Of a stretch of 64,000 nucleotides of DNA, positions 18,171 to 25,609 are shown piece by piece. Both the position numbers and the translations under genes were made by a program. This stretch comes from an uncultured Candidatus Saccharibacteria bacterium (GTDB lineage Bacteria; Patescibacteriota; Saccharimonadia; Saccharimonadales; Saccharimonadaceae). The notes beneath the pieces were generated by a model. The model saw only the letters and a program-made list of their open reading frames with translations, ran no database searches and was not told the DNA's origin. Numbering within the stretch: the stretch's first letter is position 1; each line of letters starts with the position of its first letter. Location of the stretch: assembly GCA_937859515.1 (NCBI GenBank), contig CALMAK010000011.1:31998-95997 (forward strand), read 5' to 3'.

Positions 18171-18446
18171 CGTTTTACCCTTCAACCCACCCCAGACGAA
18201 GCACACAGAGACCCAAACTCCACGTAGGGTGGTGCCTGAAATTTCACTACTGGATAGTCGTCTTTGAACGGGACCTTTACTCTCGGGGACGAAAGAAAGG
18301 GGTTAAAGGGGTTAGTATGCATGCAACGTTTTGATGCAGGTAAGTGGAGGGTAGAATACTTAGCCTGCCATTGCACACAACCTAACTTTATAGTTAGAAT
18401 AGGGGGTATAAGGTGCATTTGATTGACCTCGCTGATCAATCAATCG
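18133..18446 (-). ncRNA. Candidate structured non-coding RNA of about 310 nt with C-rich motifs
   Basis: A minus-strand transcription unit lacking a credible gene. It has a near-consensus promoter (18453-18481), a predicted start near 18446, and a 9-bp GC-rich terminator stem (GCGCCAGGT/ACCTGGCGC, 18140-18170) followed by T6. The 5' end folds as TTGATTGA/TCAATCAA. Farther on are CTAAC/GTTAG and several C-rich single-strand candidates (ACCCCCT, ACCCTCC, two CCCCTTT, TCCCCG) that resemble anti-Shine-Dalgarno sequences. An 85-codon ORF across it has an unnatural composition and no ribosome site. I looked for RNase P, tmRNA, SRP and 6S hallmarks and did not find them. Function unknown; sRNA control of translation is one possibility. 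Confidence 0.6.
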
Positions 18447-18452
18447 TTTCTT

Positions 18453-18481
18453 ATATTAGCACGTACTTGACTTTATGTCAA
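18453..18481 (-). promoter_or_regulatory. Promoter of the candidate ncRNA, overlapping the dprA start codon
   Basis: On the minus strand, TTGACA (18481-18476), 17-base spacer, TAATAT (18458-18453). The -35 hexamer overlaps the opposing dprA ATG at 18475. Confidence 0.85.
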
Positions 18482-19359
18482 CACTTTTTGACACATTTCG
18501 TATGAAAATCAATAAAATATCCCCAGATGAGCACGATTTTCTCCAGATTATCTCTGGTATTGCAAAAAATCCTAAAAGCTTATACTTTATAGGAAAATTA
18601 CCCGAAACACGAATACCAACCGTCGCTATCGTCGGAAGTCGCAAACCAACGATGTATGGCAAAGAGGTAACCTATCGACTTGCGTACGACCTTGCCGCAA
18701 AAGGAGTTATCATCATCAGCGGCCTTGCAATTGGCGTTGACGGCATCGCGCACAGGGCAGCCCTCGAAGCGAACGGAACAACACTTGCCGTTCTCGGTAA
18801 CGGCCTTCACAGTATCTACCCCGCCACACATCGACAACTGGCCAAAGACATCTTAGCTGCAGGTGGTGCCCTCATCAGTGAATATGAGCCTGCCGTCTCA
18901 GCACGTAGCTTTCAGTTCCTCGAGCGCAACCGCATCGTCAGCGGCCTCGCCGATGCTGTTATTATTACCGAAGCCGCTCGTCGTAGTGGCACATTAAATA
19001 CCGCCGCACACGCCTTGGACCAGGGCAAGGAAGTCTTCGTTGTACCCGGAAACATCACCAGCCCTATGAGTGCCGGCTGTAATCAACTACTAAGGCAAGG
19101 CGCCGCGCCCGTCACCCGTGCGGAGGATGTGTTAGAGGTAATTGCACCGCAACTTCTGACCACCCAAGCTCAATTACCCCTGGGCAACACGCCAGAAGAA
19201 ACCACTATCATACAGCTTCTACAACAAGGTCTTCGCGATGGTGATGAACTACAGCGCGCCAGTAGTATCGAACCTGCCACACTTTCGATGACACTCACTA
19301 TGCTTGAGGTGAATGGCACTATTCGCGCGCTTGGCGGCAATCAGTGGACGCTGCACTAA
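18475..19359 (+). CDS. dprA: DNA-processing protein DprA
   Basis: 294 residues. The Rossmann-like DprA fold is clear: VAIVGSRKPTMYG (about 51-63), SGLAIGVDGIAHRAAL, AVLGNGLHSIYPATH, EYEPAVSARSFQFLERNRIVSGL and a C-terminal winged-helix domain (about 235-294). DprA loads RecA on incoming single-stranded DNA during natural transformation, which fits a type IV pilin gene nearby. The start at 18475 has no ribosome site; an in-frame ATG at 18502 (MKINKISP) is a plausible alternative. The stop codon overlaps the convergent gene by 4 bases. Confidence 0.95.
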   Translation: MSTLFDTFRMKINKISPDEHDFLQIISGIAKNPKSLYFIGKLPETRIPTVAIVGSRKPTMYGKEVTYRLAYDLAAKGVIIISGLAIGVDGIAHRAALEANGTTLAVLGNGLHSIYPATHRQLAKDILAAGGALISEYEPAVSARSFQFLERNRIVSGLADAVIITEAARRSGTLNTAAHALDQGKEVFVVPGNITSPMSAGCNQLLRQGAAPVTRAEDVLEVIAPQLLTTQAQLPLGNTPEETTIIQLLQQGLRDGDELQRASSIEPATLSMTLTMLEVNGTIRALGGNQWTLH

Positions 19360-19928
19360 GCCGCTAATCGATACGCATCTCGGATATTATGCACGGTCAG
19401 CTCGGCCGCAACCTCACTGCGCCATGTTGATGCCAACTCAATCAGTTTGTCATCCTCTTCATCTTTAGCCAACTCGTACACAAGGTTATCCAGTACATCC
19501 ATTGTCTCAAGGTATGTCCGCTCGTCAGACTGATCATAATCATAACCACGCGCCTCAACACGACGCTCGAGTTCGGTCATCGTCCAATCTTGCACTGCTT
19601 GCGCATACAGCTTATCTTGCTCGGATAGTAGGTCGAGTCGCTCTTTCAATTCTTCACGCGCTAGCTTAGCCTCATGCTCAAGATTCTTCAGTAGATTCTC
19701 CGCCTCGACTTTCATGCCATCACCGAATCGATCGTTGCGTTGTCCGGCACGATGTTGCAACTCTAATGCATAGGCGAGTCGCTCGGAATACGACGCAACA
19801 AACAAATCAGCTCCATTAGGGTCATACCCCGAAAGCTCATAACTATCATATACCGTGGCGGGGTCAGGAAAATCTTCATCGTTTTCGACCCATAATGGGT
19901 AGACTGTGGTGGTTTCGAGTGTTTTCAT
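19356..19928 (-). CDS. Hypothetical acidic coiled-coil protein
   Basis: 190 residues, not recognised. It is strongly acidic. Residues about 70-125 (AENLLKNLEHEAKLAREELK onward) predict a long helix or coiled coil; the N-terminus is Asp/Tyr/Pro-rich (WVENDEDFPDPATVYDSYEL). There is no membrane segment and no cysteine pair. The ribosome site AAAGGGG lies 8 bases upstream of the ATG. Codon use resembles the ordinary genes. It converges on dprA with a 4-base overlap. Confidence 0.65.
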   Translation of the reverse strand: MKTLETTTVYPLWVENDEDFPDPATVYDSYELSGYDPNGADLFVASYSERLAYALELQHRAGQRNDRFGDGMKVEAENLLKNLEHEAKLAREELKERLDLLSEQDKLYAQAVQDWTMTELERRVEARGYDYDQSDERTYLETMDVLDNLVYELAKDEEDDKLIELASTWRSEVAAELTVHNIRDAYRLAA

Positions 19929-20063
19929 AGCGACCCCTTTGTTGCATGTTTATATATATTATCAACACAGGGTCGTCACAGGTTAGTGTAATAATCCTGT
20001 AGTTCTACCCATAGCATACTCCTTACATATCCGTTCGTCAACAGTTTATATACCGCCCATGGT

Positions 20064-20091
20064 TTGTTGATCTCTCTGTCGATGGTATACT
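20064..20091 (+). promoter_or_regulatory. Promoter of the gene at 20182-20721
   Basis: TTGTTG (20064-20069), 16 bases, TATACT (20086-20091). The predicted leader is about 85 nt and GC-rich, ending in AAAGGGAAAG before the ATG. Confidence 0.55.
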
Positions 20092-20181
20092 TATCGTCAC
20101 CTGGCGTAGAGCGCGTCACGGTTTACTCCGTCTTGCGCTCCGCTTAAGGCGACGCTTGACATGACCCGAAAGGGAAAGATA

Positions 20182-20721
20182 ATGGCAAAGAAGAAGCAGA
20201 AGAAAGACAAGGACCTGGTCGGTCTGACTCAGCAACTGATCATCGCCGAGGAGGTCGACATCGCCTACTTCGAGAAGGGGCTCGACGAACTCCGGCAGAC
20301 CAGTGTCGAGGACCTTCAGGAGGTTCTGACCGATGCGATTCAGCGTCTCATCGAGAAGAACGACGCACGCGACTTCGTACTGATCAACCTGGTCGATCCG
20401 ACCCTCGACGTCGAATCCTTCGCGGGTAATGGCGCTTTCGCGGCAACTACTGCGTACTACGTCGAGAGGATCGCGGCCGCCCATTCACCGCTGCTGGGCA
20501 TCGTGTTCGTCCCCGAGGCGGCAACCCTCGCGACCATCGCCAACGACGAGGAGCACGAGTACTACCTCCCGCTGTCGGTCGAGCAGGTCGTCGAGCTCCT
20601 CACGGACGAAGAAGCCGACAACCCCGACAACGGTTCGCCGTTCGAGGAGCTGCTGCGCTGGCTCGATACCATCGGCCGCTTCAAGTCAAAGAGGAAGACC
20701 AAGAAGGCTCACACGGCCTGA
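20182..20721 (+). CDS. GC-rich orphan cytoplasmic protein with Lys-rich ends
   Basis: 179 residues from ATG 20182 (MAKKKQKK), not recognised. Both ends are lysine-rich (KKKQKKDKD; KSKRKTKKAH). The middle is acidic and mixed alpha/beta with LVGLTQQLIIAEEVD, FVLINLVDPTLD and LLGIVFVPEAATLA. An AAAGGGAAAG site precedes this ATG; an upstream ATG at 20161 has none. Codon use is strongly G/C-ending, unlike topA downstream. With its own promoter, long leader and hairpin terminator it is a self-contained unit between the acidic protein and topA. Confidence 0.72.
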   Translation: MAKKKQKKDKDLVGLTQQLIIAEEVDIAYFEKGLDELRQTSVEDLQEVLTDAIQRLIEKNDARDFVLINLVDPTLDVESFAGNGAFAATTAYYVERIAAAHSPLLGIVFVPEAATLATIANDEEHEYYLPLSVEQVVELLTDEEADNPDNGSPFEELLRWLDTIGRFKSKRKTKKAHTA

Positions 20722-20748
20722 CCTCCGGTCAACCCATCAAGCGTCACT

Positions 20749-20785
20749 GGCCGCCCCTTACCGGGCGGTCTTTGACTTTTTCTAT
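20749..20785 (+). terminator. Terminator after the gene at 20182-20721
   Basis: GGCCGCCC (20749-20756) / GGGCGGTC (20763-20770) stem, then TTTGACTTTTTC. Confidence 0.8.
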
Positions 20786-20838
20786 GAACTTGCGTACACT
20801 CACGTACTGTGTTTAGCTAAAAAGCACGAAAGTTATAT

Positions 20839-23253
20839 ATGTCAAAGAATCTTGTAATCGTCGAGTCACCAGCCAAAGCCAAAACTATCGAGAAGTATCT
20901 GGGTAAAGATTTTACCGTACTCTCCAGTATCGGTCATATCCGTTCTATCCCTAAAAAGACCAAGGACGGTACACCTCCGATTGATATTAAAAATGACTTC
21001 AAAACGCAGTATGAAATTGACAGCGAGAAGAAGAAAACCATTGCCGAACTACGTAAGGCTGCCAAAGTAGCCGAAACAATCTGGCTCGCAACCGATGAAG
21101 ACCGCGAAGGAGAGGCGATTGCCTGGCATCTTTGTGAAGTCTTGAAACTTGATCCTCGCACCACCAAGCGTATCGTTTTTCATGAAATCACAAAATCTGC
21201 CATCGAAGAGGCGGTCAAGCACCCGCGTACTGTTGATATGAAGATGGTTGAAGCACAACAAGCCCGCCAAATCCTGGATCGTATTGTAGGCTTTGAACTA
21301 TCACCCGTGGTGTGGCAAAAGGTCCCGGGTGGCAAATCTGCTGGGCGCGTACAGTCACCGGCTGTGCGCCTATTGGTCGAACGTGAGCGCGAGATTACCG
21401 CCTTTGAAGGCTCATCACAATTCAAAATCAGCGCCTTGTTTTATCACGGTAATGACGAATTTAAGGCCGAATTAAAACAACGTTTTGATACCGAAGAAGA
21501 AGCCACGGCCTTCCTTGAACATCTAAAAGACGCCACCTTTACCGTTAGCGGCATTACCAAAAGTCCCAGCACGCGCAACCCAGGCGCACCTTTTACCACC
21601 AGTACGCTACAACAAGAGGCTAACAGTAAACTTGGCTTTGGATCAAAGGCCACTATGGCAGCAGCTCAAAAACTGTACCAGGCGGGTAAGATTACGTACA
21701 TGCGTACCGACAGTGTTAATTTATCGGGCCAAGCCATTGCCAGCGCAACCGATTTCATCAAACGTCTCTACGGACCAGAATATTCAACGGTTCGTAAATT
21801 CAAGACCAAGAACAGCAGTGCCCAAGAGGCCCACGAAGCGATTCGTCCGACTGATATCAGCCTTGAAACCGCCAGTAATAATGAATATGACCAAAAACTA
21901 TACGACCTGATTCGCAGGCGCACCTTGGCGTCCCAAATGGCACCAGCAAAACTTGAAAACACGACCATCACCATCACGATACAGAGCGCCCGTGGTGCGA
22001 ACCTTTCTTTGTCCGACCTAACCCAGTCGACACCGTCAGGTGCGACACGGGAGGCAAAAGGAACGGTTCGCACCACGGGCGACCTCATATTCGAAGCAAA
22101 AGGCCAGGTGATTACCTTTGATGGCTTCCTGCGTGTGTATGGCGCATCCAAAGAAGAGATTCTGCCATCACTGACAAGTGGTGACATAGTAAGCGCCAGC
22201 GAAATCAGTGCCCGCCAAGCCTTTGCCAAACCACCAGCCAGATACACCGAGGGAAGCTTGGTCAAAAAGCTTGAAGACCTTAGTATCGGCCGCCCTTCAA
22301 CTTACGCCACCATTATCGATACTGTCCAAACTCGTGGGTACGTAGAGAAGGGTGACGGCGAGGGCGCACCGCGCGATGTTATTACACTTACCTTGGTTGA
22401 CGGCGCAGTCGAGCGCGAAGTCGTCCAAGAGAAGACTGGTTCAACCAAGGGGAAGTTGATTCCAACACCATCTGGCGAACTGATAGCAGACTTTTTAACC
22501 AATCACTTTGAAAAAATCGTCGACTACGACTTTACCGCCAACGTCGAGCAAGAATTCGACAAAATCGCTACTGGCAGCCTGGCACGCAACATTATGTTGC
22601 AAAACTTCTACACGCCATTCCACGAGCTGATCGCCCAGTCTGGTGGCATCGACCGCAGCACTGTAGGCGCCAACAGGGAAGTCGGTACCGATCCAAAGTC
22701 TGGCAAACCGATCCTCGCCAGGTTCGGTCGCTTTGGTCCGATGCTACAACTGGGCTCGCAGGACGACGATGAAAAACCCACTTTCGCACCGCTGCCGCGC
22801 GGCGCCAAAATAGAAACCGTCACTCTCGAACAAGCGCTTGAGGCCTTCAAACTTCCGCGTATCGTCGGCCAAACTTCAGAAGGCATCGACATCCGTGCCA
22901 ACGTTGGTCGCTTTGGCCCATTCATTCAAATCGGTACCAAGACTACCAAAACAAAACCTCTCTACGTCAGCCTCAAAGAGGACGATCCGCATGATATCAC
23001 CTTAGATCGAGCACTCGAGCTTTACGCCGAAAAACTAAAACTTGAGGCCGAAAAGAATATCGCTGACTTTGGCGATGGCATCAAGGTCCTGAATGGTCGC
23101 TTTGGTCCTTATATCACCGACGGCACCAAGAATGCCAAAGTACCCAAGGACGCAGACCCCAAAGAAATAACCCACGAACAAGCCAAGGATCTACTGAAAG
23201 CAGCAAAGCCTGGCAAAAAACGTCCCACCCGTCGTATATCAAGAAAGAAGTAA
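20839..23253 (+). CDS. topA: DNA topoisomerase I
   Basis: 804 residues. The Toprim domain has VIVESPAKAKTIEKYLG (about 6-22) and ATDEDREGEAIAW (about 79-91). The catalytic Tyr287 is in ITYMRTDSVNLS, and the top domain HEAIRPTD follows. After about residue 600 there are three repeats of the GRFGPxxQxG type (RFGRFGPMLQLG, GRFGPFIQIG, GRFGPYITDG) and a basic tail (KKRPTRRISRKK) in place of the Cys4 zinc ribbons of E. coli TopA. It relaxes negative supercoils. A terminator follows. Confidence 0.96.
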   Translation: MSKNLVIVESPAKAKTIEKYLGKDFTVLSSIGHIRSIPKKTKDGTPPIDIKNDFKTQYEIDSEKKKTIAELRKAAKVAETIWLATDEDREGEAIAWHLCEVLKLDPRTTKRIVFHEITKSAIEEAVKHPRTVDMKMVEAQQARQILDRIVGFELSPVVWQKVPGGKSAGRVQSPAVRLLVEREREITAFEGSSQFKISALFYHGNDEFKAELKQRFDTEEEATAFLEHLKDATFTVSGITKSPSTRNPGAPFTTSTLQQEANSKLGFGSKATMAAAQKLYQAGKITYMRTDSVNLSGQAIASATDFIKRLYGPEYSTVRKFKTKNSSAQEAHEAIRPTDISLETASNNEYDQKLYDLIRRRTLASQMAPAKLENTTITITIQSARGANLSLSDLTQSTPSGATREAKGTVRTTGDLIFEAKGQVITFDGFLRVYGASKEEILPSLTSGDIVSASEISARQAFAKPPARYTEGSLVKKLEDLSIGRPSTYATIIDTVQTRGYVEKGDGEGAPRDVITLTLVDGAVEREVVQEKTGSTKGKLIPTPSGELIADFLTNHFEKIVDYDFTANVEQEFDKIATGSLARNIMLQNFYTPFHELIAQSGGIDRSTVGANREVGTDPKSGKPILARFGRFGPMLQLGSQDDDEKPTFAPLPRGAKIETVTLEQALEAFKLPRIVGQTSEGIDIRANVGRFGPFIQIGTKTTKTKPLYVSLKEDDPHDITLDRALELYAEKLKLEAEKNIADFGDGIKVLNGRFGPYITDGTKNAKVPKDADPKEITHEQAKDLLKAAKPGKKRPTRRISRKK

Positions 23254-23285
23254 CATAGGGTTCTGGCGAGAAATAAGATGAGATC

Positions 23286-23320
23286 GAGAGGGGTGGCCAT
23301 TCATAGTCACCTCTTTTTCA
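23286..23320 (+). terminator. Terminator after topA
   Basis: GAGAGGGGTGGCC and GTCACCTC form an imperfect stem followed by TTTTTC. Confidence 0.7.
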
Positions 23321-23372
23321 TACAAAAAAATAGTCAAAAAAATCAAAATGGTGTAGGATAAGCGTAGACATC

Positions 23373-24296
23373 ATGAAACATCTCAAAGGCTTTACTATCG
23401 TTGAAATCGCAGTTGTTATTCTTATAATTGCAGTTCTTGTGACGCTTAGCGTCGCCAGCTATCAAGGCCTTCGAGAGCGCGCCGCCAAAAACACCGTCCT
23501 TTCTGACCTCCAAAATGCCGGTACCATCGTCGAGCAGTACGCCCTGAAACACGGTGGTGAATTTCCTGATACCGACTATCTTGTGGCTAATTTTAATAAC
23601 ACCAAAGACGTGAACCTTTCAGTTGTTGTAAGCGGCGAAGAAGAGGGCGGCGGATCTACGGGTCCTGTATACTCAAACTTGACGTCTGTACAAAATGGTG
23701 TGCTATTCCATACAATCTGCACAAACCTTGCTAATGATAATCGACCAGACGTACCTGAACTTAAATATGGTCAAGGGTATCAAATTGACCGAAATACTGG
23801 GCAACCATCTAGGACGGTTAATTACCTATGGGGGCCCACTACCTGCAATGTATACAATAACCCAGAAATTCAGATAAATGGTGCGTATGCAACTGCTGGA
23901 GCAACACTGAATGTACCAATTTCCGAGGCAAGACTACTTCAGGAAGCAACAAAAAGCCGTACTGATCAAAATGCTATTGATTTTCCCGATTATAATCATG
24001 TAGTGAACCAGTTTTACCAAACCATTCATGATCGTTTTGTCGCTCAAGGCGGCACATGGCCCATTACCACCTTTTGGGATCCATGGGCTAATCAGTGGAG
24101 TGGCGTGCGCAAAGAGGAGCTTCCAGTACTACCTCCTGTAACTGGCGGCGGTGGAGTCGCAAGTGGACCAAACGAAATCACAAAAAGCTACTGCATCATT
24201 GCTACGCACGAAAGATATCCAGACGTCATTTACTCATTCTCATCCGACAGCCTAACACCCAAGGCAGGCAACTGCAACGATACTATCGACAATTAA
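23373..24296 (+). CDS. Type IV pilin-like prepilin
   Basis: 307 residues. A class III signal peptide is visible: MKHLKG, then mature FTIVEIAVVILIIAVLVTLS, with Phe7 as first mature residue and Glu11 at mature position 5, as recognised by PilD. A helical spine runs to about residue 55, followed by a large globular head of 250 residues including a Gly-rich region (GEEEGGGSTGP; PPVTGGGGVAS). A C-terminal Cys pair (SYCIIATHERYP; GNCNDT) could form the D-region disulphide. It is longer than usual major pilins, so it may be a minor pilin or a tip adhesin. No pilus assembly genes are adjacent. Confidence 0.88.
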   Translation: MKHLKGFTIVEIAVVILIIAVLVTLSVASYQGLRERAAKNTVLSDLQNAGTIVEQYALKHGGEFPDTDYLVANFNNTKDVNLSVVVSGEEEGGGSTGPVYSNLTSVQNGVLFHTICTNLANDNRPDVPELKYGQGYQIDRNTGQPSRTVNYLWGPTTCNVYNNPEIQINGAYATAGATLNVPISEARLLQEATKSRTDQNAIDFPDYNHVVNQFYQTIHDRFVAQGGTWPITTFWDPWANQWSGVRKEELPVLPPVTGGGGVASGPNEITKSYCIIATHERYPDVIYSFSSDSLTPKAGNCNDTIDN

Positions 24297-24411
24297 TACC
24301 GCTTACACCAAAACCTCTCACACCACAAAACTATCCATCCAGCCATCACCAAAACATTCTTTACATATGTCGTCTACAATGTGATATAATTTATATAAGC
24401 ACCCAAATAGT

Positions 24412-24440
24412 TTGACATTATGTATAATATCTTATATAAT
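24412..24440 (+). promoter_or_regulatory. Consensus promoter of the sigma4/HARE-HTH gene
   Basis: TTGACA (24412-24417), 17 bases, TATAAT (24435-24440). The leader is about 58 nt. Confidence 0.9.
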
Positions 24441-24505
24441 CAAGCTTAAGAACATATATAAAGCAGTTAATTCCAGAGGTGAGGCAGAGAGGATTCCACC
24501 AGAAC

Positions 24506-25564
24506 ATGAGCGACACACAGACACTCAACATGGTTGAAAATATTACCAAAGCAGTTGATCAAACCCTTGAGGTTATCGACCAGGAGCGTGAGCGAGAAAT
24601 CATCACGCGACGATTTGGTCTCTTCGAACGAAAGGAAACACTCGAGCAAATCGGCGAGCTACTCGGCATCACCCGCGAACGTGTCCGTCAGCTTGAAAAG
24701 GCGATTATGATTCGCCTCAAATCTGCCGCCGAAGAAGGCAAAATCCCAGCCCTTACTGTCGTTGAAAAGCAGATCGTGGCGCATCTCAGCGAATCTGGTC
24801 GTGTGGCACGCGTTACCAACCTTACCGACGCCCTTACTAGTCACATCAGCACTCCTGAAGAGCGTGCCCGTATTGCATTCCTTGCCGAACTAGCACCACA
24901 ACTCAGCGTTGTCAGCGAGAACGATCACTACTACCACACGGTTGGCCTGAAACAATACGGCGACGACAAAAAGATTAAAGGCAATGTTGACATCATTGTC
25001 AAACAGATCAAAACGCACGGCCAGCCAATTACCGCCGAGCAGCTACACGAAGTTCTGTCGTTCGAGCACCCAACTCATATTAACGCCCACGCAACGGTCA
25101 GTAAGAATCTTGCCAGTCTCAAAGATAATTGGGGTCTCATCAAGTGGCCAACCGTCAACCCAAAGAATATTCGCGACAAGATTTACGTCATACTCAGCGA
25201 CAATGGCAAGCCAATGCACTTTTCTGAAATCGCACATGCCATCAAGGACAGCAGCTTCAAGCGCCGTGATGTCACCACACAGGCCATCCATAACGAACTC
25301 ATCAAAGACAAGCGCTTCGTGCTGATTGGTCGCGGCATCTATGCCCTCAACGATTGGGGATTCTCACGCGGTACCGTGTCAGATATCATTGCTGATATTC
25401 TGAAGGAGGCAAACGAGCCGCTCCACCGTGATGAAATCGTCAAGCGCGTACTAAAAAGTCGCCAAGTCAAAGAAACGACAATCCTATTGAACCTGCAATC
25501 AAAACCGCAGTTCAAACGCGTTGCCAAAGCAACCTACGCCCTCGAGAACACCGAAGGTAAGTAA
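24506..25564 (+). CDS. Sigma-70 region 4-like protein fused to HARE-HTH domain
   Basis: 352 residues from ATG 24506; a GTG nine codons upstream is possible. Residues 20-72 match sigma-70 region 4, including REREIITRRFGL and the helix-turn-helix TLEQIGELLGITRERVRQLE. Regions 2 and 3 are absent, so it cannot act as a complete sigma factor. Residues about 215-290 (IRDKIYVILSDNGKPMHFSE onward) fit a HARE-HTH winged helix, also found in the RNA polymerase delta subunit, and a second winged-helix-like unit lies near 300-350. It probably binds core RNA polymerase or -35 DNA as a regulator. Its near-perfect promoter suggests high expression. Confidence 0.85.
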   Translation: MSDTQTLNMVENITKAVDQTLEVIDQEREREIITRRFGLFERKETLEQIGELLGITRERVRQLEKAIMIRLKSAAEEGKIPALTVVEKQIVAHLSESGRVARVTNLTDALTSHISTPEERARIAFLAELAPQLSVVSENDHYYHTVGLKQYGDDKKIKGNVDIIVKQIKTHGQPITAEQLHEVLSFEHPTHINAHATVSKNLASLKDNWGLIKWPTVNPKNIRDKIYVILSDNGKPMHFSEIAHAIKDSSFKRRDVTTQAIHNELIKDKRFVLIGRGIYALNDWGFSRGTVSDIIADILKEANEPLHRDEIVKRVLKSRQVKETTILLNLQSKPQFKRVAKATYALENTEGK

Positions 25565-25609
25565 TTTGCTAATCTTGGGCGTTAGTGCGACAATAAAAGG
25601 GTAAACATT

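Noticed and set aside
18182..18439. 85-codon minus-strand ORF within the ncRNA unit
   Set aside because: No ribosome site at its start codons and unlikely amino acid composition; the region is better explained as RNA.
18133..18446. RNase P RNA, tmRNA, SRP or 6S RNA as the identity of the ncRNA
   Set aside because: Could not find the RNase P GAGGAAAGTCC and ACAGAA cores, a tmRNA tag frame with CCA end, the SRP tetraloop region, or an extended 6S bubble hairpin.
20429..20857. 142-codon ORF across the 20182-20721 gene
   Set aside because: Ser/Arg-rich shadow frame running through the terminator.
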